64,000 nt of DNA from Cellulomonas composti (GCF_007990245.1 NZ_BJWG01000002.1:62001-126000), one strand, 5' to 3'. Shown: positions 51,994 through 60,752, counted from the first letter of the stretch. Notes: a model not told the origin generated them from the letters alone. A program made the numbers and translations.

Positions 51994-53583
51994 ATGAGAC
52001 CTCGCCGCACGCTCCCGGTCGCCCTCGCACTGGCCGTCGCCCTGCCCTGGACGGCGCTGTCCGCGGCCGACGCCGCCACGCCGCCGACGACGACCACCAC
52101 CGGCACGCTGCTCGAGGTCGCGATCGACGACCACGACGCACCGACCTCCACGTGGGTGCTCGAGGGTGACGACGGCTCCCTGACGGAGGTGAAGGTCCCG
52201 ACGAGCCTGCGCGGGGCGGTCGGAGCGCCCGCGACCGTCACGCTCGACACGAGCACGGCGACGCCCACCGTCACGGCGGCCCGGCCGAGCACCACGCTGA
52301 CGCCGCAGGTCAGCCGGCCGACGGCGCTGCACGCGTACGTCGTCGACATCGTCGACCCCACGTCGTCGGACACCACGACGCTCGCCAAGGCGACCGCGAC
52401 GACGAAGTCGATGGAGTCGTACTGGGTGCGCGAGGGCAAGGGCGGCATCACGAGCTTCGACACGACGAAGGCGATCTCGTTCACGCAGGCCAACGCGTGC
52501 GACATGAACGTGTACGAACTGTGGGCGAAGGCTGCGGCGAAGTTCCCGGGTGTCGCCTGGGGCTGGGCCAACCACCTCGTCGTGTACCTGCCGAGCGACT
52601 GCGCCTACGGGTGGACCGGCCTGGCGACGATCGGCGGCGGCTACATGATGATCGTCGCGCCCGACCTGCCGACGACCGCCCACGAGCTCGGCCACAACCT
52701 GGGCCTCGCGCACTCGAACCTGGAGATCAAGGGCAAGACCTACGAGTACTTCGGCGCCTTCGGGCCGATGGGGTTCAGCGTGAACGACTACGCGCCGGGC
52801 ACGCTGGACGCCGCCTACCAGGAGCAGCTCGCGCTCCCGAAGGCCGCCGCCGCGCGCCGGACGCTCACGTGGGGCAGCACGACGACGGTGACGATCGCCG
52901 CGGTCGGGGCCGGTGCCGTGAACTCGGTGAAGGTGACGGATCCGAAGACCGGGACGTCCTGGTTCTTCGAGTACCGGGCGGGCCGCGGGCCCGACGCCAA
53001 GACGTTCTACGCCACGCAGTACCCGTTCCTGTACGGGCCGGCCGGTGGGCTCGTCGACTACCGCCGCGGGGTCCAGGTCTCGAACCTCACGTCGGGCGGG
53101 CTGATCACGCACACGACGATCGCGGCCGACGAGACGTGGGCGGCGACCCGCAAGGGTGAGTGGTTCGTCGACCGCGGCAAGCGGCTCGCGATGAAGGTCG
53201 TGAGCACGACGGCCACCGCCGCCACCGTCCAGATCGTCACCGGTGGGACGGGCGCGGCGACGCCGCCGCGGTGGACCCGCGAGGGCATGGCGTTGCCGGT
53301 CGTCGTGGTCACACCGCTCGCCACGAAGGTCGGGCAGAAGGCGCGCGTCAACATCCGCGTGATCGACGCCTCGGTGGGCAGCAGTGAGTCCTACGCGGTC
53401 CCGCGGATCACGATCGACGGCGGCACGCCGATCAACGTCAAGCTCGACGCGAACGGCCGCGCCACGTGGACCGCCTCGGGCCCGTGGGCCAAGGGCTCCT
53501 ACCCCGTGCAGGTCTACTACCCGGGCCGCGCCGGTCAGTCGCTCAAGGCGAACGGCTACGCGACCGTCGTCGTGACGCCCTGA
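51994..53583 (+). CDS. Secreted metzincin-type zinc protease, copy 2
   Basis: A 529-residue paralogue of the preceding gene. It has a signal peptide (RRTLPVALALAVALPWTALS...ADA), the same pro- and catalytic domains with HELGHNLGLAH (H230, E231, H234, H240) and the Met-turn GPMGFSVN, and only one C-terminal beta domain. The shared blocks AAAKFPGVAW and LTWGSTxTVTI show tandem duplication followed by loss or gain of Ig repeats. ATG 51994 was chosen on the -10 spacing. A role in extracellular protein degradation is expected. Confidence 0.85.
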   Translation: MRPRRTLPVALALAVALPWTALSAADAATPPTTTTTGTLLEVAIDDHDAPTSTWVLEGDDGSLTEVKVPTSLRGAVGAPATVTLDTSTATPTVTAARPSTTLTPQVSRPTALHAYVVDIVDPTSSDTTTLAKATATTKSMESYWVREGKGGITSFDTTKAISFTQANACDMNVYELWAKAAAKFPGVAWGWANHLVVYLPSDCAYGWTGLATIGGGYMMIVAPDLPTTAHELGHNLGLAHSNLEIKGKTYEYFGAFGPMGFSVNDYAPGTLDAAYQEQLALPKAAAARRTLTWGSTTTVTIAAVGAGAVNSVKVTDPKTGTSWFFEYRAGRGPDAKTFYATQYPFLYGPAGGLVDYRRGVQVSNLTSGGLITHTTIAADETWAATRKGEWFVDRGKRLAMKVVSTTATAATVQIVTGGTGAATPPRWTREGMALPVVVVTPLATKVGQKARVNIRVIDASVGSSESYAVPRITIDGGTPINVKLDANGRATWTASGPWAKGSYPVQVYYPGRAGQSLKANGYATVVVTP

Positions 53584-53676
53584 GACCTCCGGGACGCGTC
53601 CGACGAGCAGGCCCTCGCTCACGACGAGCCGCAAGGGCGGGCCTGCACGCGACACAGGAACGGTAAGGAGGCGATC

Positions 53677-54501
53677 ATGTCGACAGCACGGGTGGTGCTC
53701 ACGGTCGGGTTCGTCGCGCTCGCGCTGACCGGCTGCGCGGGCGCAGGTGACGGACCCGGCGGCGGCGAGGGCGACGCGGCCGACCTCGTCGGGATGTGGA
53801 AGGTCGCGGACGCGCAGGGCGAGGGCGACGCGACCTGGCTGCGGATGGACGTCGTCGAGCTGCGGCTCCTGCGCGACTGCGGGGTGCTGTCCGGTTCGTG
53901 GCGGAGCGCGGACGACACGTTCCTGGGCGTCACGGACGGGTGGCCGGCCGAGTGCGGCGACGACGAACCCGCGGTGCCGTGGCTGGCGGACGCGGTCGCG
54001 TTCCGCGTGTCCGACGACACGGTCGCGCTGCTCGGTGAGGACGGCGCGGTGGTCGCGACGCTGACCCACGACGGCGCTCCCGACCCGTCCGACGTCTGGA
54101 CCGAGGACGACACGAGCGTCCCGACCCCCGACGCGGACACCCTCGCCGCACTGGTCGACGAACCCGCGGCGGTGCCCTCCGGCATGACGGCCGCGACCTC
54201 CGAGGGCATCGTGGGCGCCTGGGTGCCCGAGGGCCTGACGGTCTCCACCGAGCCGGGCGTGACGTTCGACGAGAACGGCACCTACAGCGCGTCGGACGGC
54301 TGCAACGGCTCCGGTGGCCGGTGGGCCGTCGGCGACGACGGTCGGTTCCTCGCGACGAGCGGGGCCTCGACCATGATGGGCTGCGAGGGCGCGCCCGTGC
54401 CGAGCTGGGTCGCGGGGGCCTCGCGTGCGGCGTTCGACGGCCAGACGCTCGTCCTGCTCGACGCCGACGGCACCGAGCTGGGCCGTCTCGTCGCCGCCTG
54501 A
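53677..54501 (+). CDS. META/HslJ-domain lipoprotein
   Basis: A 274-residue lipoprotein: signal peptide with lipobox LTGC (Cys20). An N-terminal domain with a Trp-Lys/Trp-Leu pattern (GMWKVADAQGEGDATWLRMD) follows. The C-terminal META domain is marked by YSASDGCNGSGGRWAVGDDG and MMGCEGAPVPSWVAGASRAA. META domains occur in heat-induced HslJ and secreted proteins, but the biochemical role is unknown. The ATG follows AAGGAGG. It lies 93 bp after the second protease. Confidence 0.85.
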   Translation: MSTARVVLTVGFVALALTGCAGAGDGPGGGEGDAADLVGMWKVADAQGEGDATWLRMDVVELRLLRDCGVLSGSWRSADDTFLGVTDGWPAECGDDEPAVPWLADAVAFRVSDDTVALLGEDGAVVATLTHDGAPDPSDVWTEDDTSVPTPDADTLAALVDEPAAVPSGMTAATSEGIVGAWVPEGLTVSTEPGVTFDENGTYSASDGCNGSGGRWAVGDDGRFLATSGASTMMGCEGAPVPSWVAGASRAAFDGQTLVLLDADGTELGRLVAA

Positions 54502-54526
54502 CACCTCCCGCACCTGCACCGGCCTA

Positions 54527-54542
54527 GGCCGGAAGTCCGGCC
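54527..54542. terminator. Small hairpin after the META lipoprotein gene
   Basis: GGCCGG-AAGT-CCGGCC, a 6-bp stem, lies 25 bp after the stop of the META lipoprotein. It is a weak terminator candidate. Confidence 0.35.
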
Positions 54543-54569
54543 TGCGGCCGTCGGAGCGGCTCTACGGTC

Positions 54570-54581
54570 GCCCTAGAGGGC
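54570..54581. promoter_or_regulatory. 12-bp palindrome in the hydrogenase promoter region
   Basis: GCCCTAGAGGGC is a perfect palindrome. It follows TACGGT (54563-54568), a possible -10 box, by one base, and lies about 80 bp before the hydrogenase start. An operator role is speculative. Confidence 0.3.
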
Positions 54582-54662
54582 CAAGGACGGCGTTCACCGG
54601 GTCGGTCGCAGGACCGATCGCACCCCGCCGCGGCCGGCAGACCAGGCAGACGGAGGGGTGCT

Positions 54663-57600
54663 GTGCTCGAGGCCGACCAGGACGGACGGGTCACCGTCAC
54701 CGTCGACGGGCGCGAGGTCCGGTTGCGGGCCGACGTCACGCTGCTGCAGGCGCTGCGGGCCGAGGGCGTCGAGGTGCCCTCGCTGTGCCACGACGGCCGC
54801 CTCGAACGCGCGAACGGCAGTTGCGGGCTGTGCGTCGTCGAGGTCGGCGCGGACTCCCCGCGGGACGTGAAGGCGTGCATCACGCCGGTGACGGCGGGCA
54901 TGGTCGTCACGACCGGCTCGGACCGGCTGCAGGACTACCGCAAGGTGCGTCTCGAACAGCTCCTGTGCGACCACAACGCCGACTGCCTCGCGCCGTGCGT
55001 CCAGACCTGCCCGGCGCACATCGACATCCAGACGTACCTCAACCACGTCGCGACCGGGAACTTCCAGGCCGCGATCCGGGTCATCAAGGACCGCAACCCC
55101 TTCCCGTCGGTGTGCGGCCGCGTCTGCCCGCACCCGTGCGAGGACGAGTGCCGGCGCAACCTCGTCGACGAGCCGCTCGCGATCAACCACGTCAAGCGGT
55201 TCGTGGCGGACTGGGACCGCGAGCAGCCCGAGTCGTGGATGCCGCACCTCGCGGAGCCGTCGGGCAAGCACATCGCGGTCGTCGGGGCCGGGCCGTCGGG
55301 GCTCTCCGCGGCGTACTACGCGGCGATCGCGGGCCACCGGGTCACGGTGTTCGAGAAGCAGGACGCGCCCGGCGGGATGATGCGTTACGGCATCCCCGAG
55401 TACCGCCTGCCGAAGGCGACGCTCGACGAGGAGATCGCCTTCATGCAGGCGATCGGCGTCGAGATCGTCACCGGCCGCGCGCTCGGGACGCACCTGCGGC
55501 TCGAGGACCTGCGCCGGGACTTCGACGCCGTCTACCTCGCGGTGGGCTCGTGGCGCGCGACGCCGCTCAAGCTCGACGGCGAGCACCTGCCGGGCGTGCA
55601 CCTGGGCATCGACTACCTGCGGCACGTGGTGAAGGGCACCGACGAGCCGGTCGGGGACACGGTCGTCGTGATCGGCGGCGGCAACACCGCGATCGACTGC
55701 GTGCGTACCGCGCTGCGCAAGGGCGCGACGGACGTCAAGCTCGTGTACCGGCGCACGCGCGACGAGATGCCCGCGGAGACCCTCGAGATCGACGAGGCGC
55801 TGCACGAGGGCATCGAGATGGTCTTCCTCGCGGCCCCGACGAGCATCGAGGCCGACGGCGACCGCCTGCGCCTGACCTGCATGCGCATGGAGCTCGGCGA
55901 GCCGGACCGCTCGGGCCGGCGCCGGCCCGTGATGGTCGACGGCAGCGAGTTCACGATCGCGGCGGACACGATCATCGGCGCGATCGGCCAGACCACCGAC
56001 ACCGGGTTCCTGTGGGACGACCTGCCGGTGCGGCTGAACAAGTGGGGCGACGTCGAGATCGACGGCTCCACCATGCAGTCCTCGGAGCGCAACGTGTTCG
56101 CCGGCGGCGACTGCGTGACCGGCCCGGCGACCGTGATCCAGGCCGTCGCGGCGGGCCGCCGCGCCGCGACCGCGATCGACGAGTTCGTCCGGCAGGGCTA
56201 CGTGCGCCCGAGCCACGAGGACTACGCGTGCAGCCGCGGCACGCTCGAGGACCTGCCGCGCGACGAGTTCGAGGTCGTGCCGCGCGCCCGCCGGGCCGTG
56301 ATGCCCGCACTGCCGCCGGCCGAGCGCATCGGCTCGTTCGTCGAGGTCGAGCTCGGCCTGACGGCCCAGCAGGCCCGCGACGAGGCCGCCCGCTGTCTCG
56401 AGTGCGGCTGCTCCAAGCAGAACCACTGCTCGCTGCGCGACCAGGCCACCGCACACCGCGTCGAGTTCGCGACGCCGCTGCACATCCGGCCGTACACCCC
56501 GATCGCGCAGGACCACCCGTTCATCGTGCGCGACCACAACAAGTGCATCTCGTGCGGCCGCTGCGTCGCGGCGTGCGCACAGGTCGAGGGTGTCGACGTC
56601 CTCGCGTTCCAGCTCGAGGGCGGCCGCCTGACGGTCGGCACGCGCACCGACGAGCCGCTCGGGCTGACCGACTGCGTCTCGTGCGGCCAGTGCGTGCGTG
56701 CGTGCCCGTGCGGCGCGCTGGACTACACCCGCGAGCGCGGCGGCGTGTTCTCCGCGATGAACGACCCCGCCCGCACGGTCGTCGGGTTCGTCGCGCCCGC
56801 CGTGCGCAGCGTGATCGCGAGCCACTACGGCCTCGCGCCCGACGAGGCGTCGGGCTTCATCGCGGGCCTGATGCGTCGTGTGGGCTTCGACAAGGTCTTC
56901 GACTTCGTGTTCGCGGCCGACCTGACGATCGTCGAGGAGACCACCGAGTTCCTCGAGCGGGTGACCAGCGGCGAGCGCCTCCCCCAGCTCACGTCGTGCT
57001 GCCCGGGTTGGGTCAACCTCGTCGAGCGCCGCTTCCCCGAGCTGATCCCGCTGCTGTCGAGCTGCCGCTCCCCGCAGCAGATGATGGGCGCGACCGTGAA
57101 GAGCCACTTCGCGCAGCGCGTCGGCATCCCGCTCGAACAGCTCTACACGGTCTCGATCGTGCCGTGCCTCGCGAAGAAGTACGAGGCGGCGAGGCCCGAG
57201 TTCGCGACCGACGGCGTACGGGACGTGGACGCGGTCCTCACGACCACCGAGTTCCTCGAGATGGTCGAGATGCTGCACCTGTCCCCGCAGGACGTGGAGC
57301 CGGCGGAGTTCGACGAGCCGTACGCGCGCGTCAGCGGCGCGGGCGTGCTGTTCGGCGCGTCCGGCGGTGTCGCCGAGGCGGCGCTGCGGATGGCGGTCGA
57401 GAAGCTCACGGGCGAGCCCATGGCGGACCTCGACATGCACGACGTGCGCGGGCTGCAGGGGTTCAAGGAGGCCACGGTCGTCGCGGGCGGCGCCACCGTG
57501 CGCGTCGCGGTCATCAACGGTCTGGGCAACGTCGACCAGCTCGCGAAGCGGATCCGCGCGGGCGAGGACGTCGGCTACGACCTCATCGAGGTCATGGCGT

Positions 57601-57845
57601 GCCCCGGCGGCTGCATCAACGGCGCCGGCCACCCGGTCCCCGACGACGTGCAGGAGATGACGGCGCGCCAGCAGGTGCTCGTCGACATCGACCGCACGGC
57701 CACGCATCGCACGAGCCAGGGGAACCCCGACATCCTGAGGTTGTACGACGAGTTCTACGGAGAACCCGGGTCGCCGGTCGCGCACCGGCTGCTGCACACG
57801 TCGTACGCCCCGTTCCGCGCGACGGAGCCGGAGGTCGTGCGATGA
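54663..57845 (+). CDS. [FeFe]-hydrogenase fused to a ferredoxin and GltD-type NAD(P)H oxidoreductase
   Basis: A 1060-residue soluble protein predicted to couple NAD(P)H and H2. The modules in order are as follows. A [2Fe-2S] domain has C42, C54, C57 and C72. A GltD-type Fe-S/FAD/NAD(P) module spans about 95-500, with Cys-rich CDHNADCLAPCVQTCPAH, FAD motif GAGPSGLSAAYYA near 207 and GGGNTAIDCVRTAL near 338. Two [4Fe-4S] motifs follow (C628-x2-C-x2-C-x3-C, C671-x2-C-x2-C-x3-C). The H-cluster domain has L1 TSCCPGW (C779, C780), L2 VPCLAKKYE (C835) and L3 ACPGGCINGAGHP (C980, C984). All five H-cluster Cys are present. L2 has Val where Met is usual. GTG 54663 follows GGAGGGG. Maturases HydEFG are not in the window. 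Confidence 0.92.
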   Translation: MLEADQDGRVTVTVDGREVRLRADVTLLQALRAEGVEVPSLCHDGRLERANGSCGLCVVEVGADSPRDVKACITPVTAGMVVTTGSDRLQDYRKVRLEQLLCDHNADCLAPCVQTCPAHIDIQTYLNHVATGNFQAAIRVIKDRNPFPSVCGRVCPHPCEDECRRNLVDEPLAINHVKRFVADWDREQPESWMPHLAEPSGKHIAVVGAGPSGLSAAYYAAIAGHRVTVFEKQDAPGGMMRYGIPEYRLPKATLDEEIAFMQAIGVEIVTGRALGTHLRLEDLRRDFDAVYLAVGSWRATPLKLDGEHLPGVHLGIDYLRHVVKGTDEPVGDTVVVIGGGNTAIDCVRTALRKGATDVKLVYRRTRDEMPAETLEIDEALHEGIEMVFLAAPTSIEADGDRLRLTCMRMELGEPDRSGRRRPVMVDGSEFTIAADTIIGAIGQTTDTGFLWDDLPVRLNKWGDVEIDGSTMQSSERNVFAGGDCVTGPATVIQAVAAGRRAATAIDEFVRQGYVRPSHEDYACSRGTLEDLPRDEFEVVPRARRAVMPALPPAERIGSFVEVELGLTAQQARDEAARCLECGCSKQNHCSLRDQATAHRVEFATPLHIRPYTPIAQDHPFIVRDHNKCISCGRCVAACAQVEGVDVLAFQLEGGRLTVGTRTDEPLGLTDCVSCGQCVRACPCGALDYTRERGGVFSAMNDPARTVVGFVAPAVRSVIASHYGLAPDEASGFIAGLMRRVGFDKVFDFVFAADLTIVEETTEFLERVTSGERLPQLTSCCPGWVNLVERRFPELIPLLSSCRSPQQMMGATVKSHFAQRVGIPLEQLYTVSIVPCLAKKYEAARPEFATDGVRDVDAVLTTTEFLEMVEMLHLSPQDVEPAEFDEPYARVSGAGVLFGASGGVAEAALRMAVEKLTGEPMADLDMHDVRGLQGFKEATVVAGGATVRVAVINGLGNVDQLAKRIRAGEDVGYDLIEVMACPGGCINGAGHPVPDDVQEMTARQQVLVDIDRTATHRTSQGNPDILRLYDEFYGEPGSPVAHRLLHTSYAPFRATEPEVVR

Positions 57846-58927
57846 GCGCGCGTCGAGGGTGGTTCGCCGCGGCGCAGGCCGCGCTGCTCGCGCTGGCCCT
57901 GGCCGCGTGCGCCGGGACCGCGGACCCCGGTGCGGCACCGACCGCACCCGTCTCGTCGAGCCCGACGAGCAGCCCGAGCGCCCCCGCGCCCGAGCCGACC
58001 CCTGAGCCGACCGCCGAACGCACGACGTTCCGGATCGCGACGCTCAAGGGCCCCACGACGATGGGGCTCGTCGAGCTCATGGACGAGGCCGCGCAGGGCA
58101 CCGCGCGGCACGACTACCAGGTCACGGTCTATGGCACGCCCGACGAGGTGCTGCCGAAGATCCTGCAGGGCGACGTCGACGTGGCGCTCGTGCCGGCCAA
58201 CCTGGCGAGCGTGCTGTACGCCAAGACCGGGGGCGACGGCGGCGCGAAGGTGAAGGTCGCCGCGATCAACACTCTCGGCGTCCTGCAGGTGCTCGAGGCG
58301 GGCGACACCGTGCACGCGGTCGCCGACCTGCGCGGGCACACGATCCTGAGCACCGGCAAGGGCGCGAGCCCGCAGTACGTGCTCGAGCACGTCCTCACCG
58401 AGGCGGGCCTCGACCCGACGAAGGACGTGACGATCGAGTACCTGAGCGAGGCGACCGAGGTCGCGGCACGGCTCGCCGCGACGCCGGGTGCCGTCGCCGT
58501 GCTGCCGCAGCCGTACGCGACGGTCGTGACCAAGCAGGCCGAAGGCGTGCGGGTCGCGATCGACCTGACCGACGCCTGGGCGGACGTCACGCCGTCGCGG
58601 CTGGTCACGGGCGTGGTCGTCGTGCGTACGCCGTTCCTCGCGGAGCACCGCGCCGCCTTCGACGAGTTCCTCGCCGACTACCGTGCCTCGACCCAGTTCA
58701 CGAACGAGCACCCCGACGAGGCCGGTGCGCTCATCGCGGCCGCGGGCATCGTCCCGGCCGCGGCGGTCGCGACCGCCGCGATCCCGGCGTCGCACGTCAC
58801 GTACATCGACGGCGCCGACCTCCGTACGGACCTGGACGGCTACCTCGCAGTGCTGTTCGCCGCCAACCCCGCCAGCGTGGGGGGAGCGCTACCCGGTGAC
58901 GACTTCTACTACACCCCGGGCGGCTGA
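57842..58927 (+). CDS. ABC transporter substrate-binding lipoprotein (NMT1/ThiY-like)
   Basis: A 361-residue lipoprotein: signal peptide with lipobox LAAC (Cys23), a Pro/Thr/Glu linker (about 35-60), then an NMT1/NitT-type binding fold. That fold is marked by FRIATLKGPTTMGLVELMDE, VALVPANLASVLYAK and GHTILSTGKGASPQYVLEHV. The ligand is unknown; relatives bind nitrate, taurine, thiamine precursors or aromatics. The ATG overlaps the hydrogenase stop (ATGA), so it is co-translated with the hydrogenase. It is the first gene of the importer trio. Confidence 0.9.
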   Translation: MSARRGWFAAAQAALLALALAACAGTADPGAAPTAPVSSSPTSSPSAPAPEPTPEPTAERTTFRIATLKGPTTMGLVELMDEAAQGTARHDYQVTVYGTPDEVLPKILQGDVDVALVPANLASVLYAKTGGDGGAKVKVAAINTLGVLQVLEAGDTVHAVADLRGHTILSTGKGASPQYVLEHVLTEAGLDPTKDVTIEYLSEATEVAARLAATPGAVAVLPQPYATVVTKQAEGVRVAIDLTDAWADVTPSRLVTGVVVVRTPFLAEHRAAFDEFLADYRASTQFTNEHPDEAGALIAAAGIVPAAAVATAAIPASHVTYIDGADLRTDLDGYLAVLFAANPASVGGALPGDDFYYTPGG

Positions 58928-59696
58928 TCGCGCCGACGTCGGCCGGGCCGTGCGCCCGGTGCTGGTCGTCGCGTTCTGGCTGGTGGTGTGGCAGGTCGCG
59001 GCCGTTCTCGTCGGACAGCGCATCCTGCTGCCCTCCCCCGTGGAGGTGCTGACCCGGCTCGGCGAGCTCGTCGTGACGCCCGAGTTCTGGACGACCGTGG
59101 CGACCTCGATGGTGCGGATCGTCGCGGGGCTGCTCCTGGGCACCGCGCTCGGCACGCTCACCGCCGCGCTCGCCGCGCGGTCGCGCACGGTCGACGCGTT
59201 GGTCACGCCGCTGCTCGGGGCGGTCCGCGCGGCGCCCGTGGTCAGCTTCATCATCCTCGTGCTCATCTGGGTCGACACCGTGCGGCTCTCGGTGGTCGTC
59301 TCGACCCTGATGGTGCTGCCGGTCGTGCACACCGCCGTGCTCACCGGCCTGCGCCACCGGGACGTCGCGCTGCTCGAGATGACCACGGTGTTCGGCGTGC
59401 CCTGGCAGCGCCGCCTCGCCGCCGTCGACGTGCCGGCGGTGCTGCCGTTCTTCGCCGCGGCCTGCCGCGTGGGCGTCGGGCTGGCGTGGAAGAGCGGGAT
59501 CGCGGCAGAGGTCATCGGGCTGCCGGCCGGCACGATCGGCGAGCGGCTCTACGACGCGAAGCTGCTCTTGGAGAGCGCCGACGTGTTCGCCTGGACGCTC
59601 GTCGTCATCGCGCTCAGCCTCACGCTCGAGCGCCTGGTCGCCGCGCTGCTCGCGCACCCCACGGCGGCCCAGAGCGCACCCGGGGGTGCGTCGTGA
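58896..59696 (+). CDS. ABC transporter permease (NitT/TauT type)
   Basis: A 266-residue permease with five or six membrane segments. The EAA-like loop is VFGVPWQRRLAAVDVPAVLP. The N-terminal VVWQVAAVLVGQRILLPSPV and RAAPVVSFIILVLIWVDTVR stretches match NitT/TauT permeases. GTG 58896 was chosen (GGGGGAG upstream), overlapping the binding-protein gene by 32 bp. GTG 58950 would shorten it by 18 residues. It is paired with the ATPase below. Confidence 0.87.
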   Translation: MTTSTTPRAADRADVGRAVRPVLVVAFWLVVWQVAAVLVGQRILLPSPVEVLTRLGELVVTPEFWTTVATSMVRIVAGLLLGTALGTLTAALAARSRTVDALVTPLLGAVRAAPVVSFIILVLIWVDTVRLSVVVSTLMVLPVVHTAVLTGLRHRDVALLEMTTVFGVPWQRRLAAVDVPAVLPFFAAACRVGVGLAWKSGIAAEVIGLPAGTIGERLYDAKLLLESADVFAWTLVVIALSLTLERLVAALLAHPTAAQSAPGGAS

Positions 59697-60280
59697 TCCG
59701 GCTGCGCGGCGTCGGCGTGCGCCTGGGCGGTCGCTGGGTGCTGCGCGGGCTCGACCTGGACCTGCCGGTCGGCGTCGTCGCGGTCACCGGACCCAACGGC
59801 GTGGGCAAGACGACGCTCGGGCGCGTGCTGCTCGGACTCGTCGTGCCCGACGAGGGCGAGGTGCGCACCGACGGGTGCCGACGTGCCGCCGTCTTCCAGG
59901 AGGACCGGCTGTGCCCGCACCTCGACGCGGTCGCCAACGTCCGGCTCGTGCTGCCCCGCGACGTCACGCGTGACGCCGTCCGTGCGGAGCTGGCCGACCT
60001 CGGGCTGCCCGACGAGGCCCACGACCGGCCCGTGCGCGAGCTCTCGGGCGGTCAGCGCCGGCGCGTCGCGATCGCGCGTGCGCTGCTCACGGACGCCCCG
60101 CTCGTCGTGCTCGACGAGCCCCTGACCGGCATCGACGAGGACGCGCGTGGGCACGTGCTCGACCGCGTCGCGCAGGCCTGCGCAGGCCGGCACACGCTCC
60201 TGGTCTCGCACGACGCCCGCGACGCCGAGCGGCTGGGCGCGCGACTGGTCGGCCTCGCGGACGGTACCCTGGTCCCCTGA
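59693..60280 (+). CDS. ABC transporter ATP-binding protein, short form
   Basis: A 195-residue ATPase with Walker A GPNGVGKTT, signature LSGGQRRRVAIARALL, Walker B LVVLDEPLTGID and a switch His in LLVSHDARDAERLG. At 195 residues it is shorter than the usual 240-260 of NitT/TauT ATPases and lacks the C-terminal extension. The GTG start overlaps the permease stop. Last gene of the hydrogenase-importer operon. Confidence 0.93.
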   Translation: MIRLRGVGVRLGGRWVLRGLDLDLPVGVVAVTGPNGVGKTTLGRVLLGLVVPDEGEVRTDGCRRAAVFQEDRLCPHLDAVANVRLVLPRDVTRDAVRAELADLGLPDEAHDRPVRELSGGQRRRVAIARALLTDAPLVVLDEPLTGIDEDARGHVLDRVAQACAGRHTLLVSHDARDAERLGARLVGLADGTLVP

Positions 60281-60531
60281 CGCCCTCCCGGATGGCCCCT
60301 CGACGGAGCGTCCGGCACGAAGATGTGCACGCAGATGTGCCCGGGGGGAGACGCGGAGGCGTTTTCTTCTGTACCGTGTGCGACGTAGTCGCAGTGCATC
60401 GCTTGTCATGACCGCCGCCGCAAGGTGGCAGGGCTCCGGCCCGGCGGACGACGACACCGTGATTCACCGGTCCCGGCGCCGCCGGGGTCGTCCCCGCTCC
60501 GTGTCGGAGCACAGCAGGAAAGAGCAAGGCC
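60281..60531 (+). other. Long leader region of the cold-shock gene
   Basis: About 250 bp without a coding frame precedes the csp start. It holds a hairpin TGCGAC-gta-GTCGCA (60379-60393) and an AT-rich patch (60360-60373). Long structured leaders are typical of cold-inducible csp messages. Confidence 0.5.
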
Positions 60532-60735
60532 ATGGCAACTGGCACCGTGAAGTGGTTCAACGCCGAGAAGGGTTACGGCTTCATCGCCCCCGACGACGGC
60601 GGCCCGGACGTCTTCGCCCACTACTCCGCCATCCAGTCGAGCGGCTACCGCTCGCTCGAGGAGAACCAGAAGGTCGAGTTCGAGGTCACGCAGGGCCCCA
60701 AGGGCCCCCAGGCGTCGAACATCCAGCCCATCTGA
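60532..60735 (+). CDS. cspA: CspA-family cold-shock protein
   Basis: A 67-residue single-stranded RNA/DNA-binding cold-shock domain with both nucleic-acid motifs: RNP1 as KGYGFIAPD and RNP2 as DVFAHYSAI. It is slightly short of 70 residues but complete. It acts as an RNA chaperone. AAGG lies just before the ATG. A strong terminator follows at 60753-60785, so the gene is monocistronic. Confidence 0.96.
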   Translation: MATGTVKWFNAEKGYGFIAPDDGGPDVFAHYSAIQSSGYRSLEENQKVEFEVTQGPKGPQASNIQPI

Positions 60736-60752
60736 TCGTCGCTCGCGACATC

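Noticed and set aside
54594..57947. Open frame of over 1100 codons on the minus strand opposite the hydrogenase
   Set aside because: Same shadow effect. Its sequence is charged low-complexity without Cys motifs, while the plus strand carries all Fe-S and H-cluster motifs.
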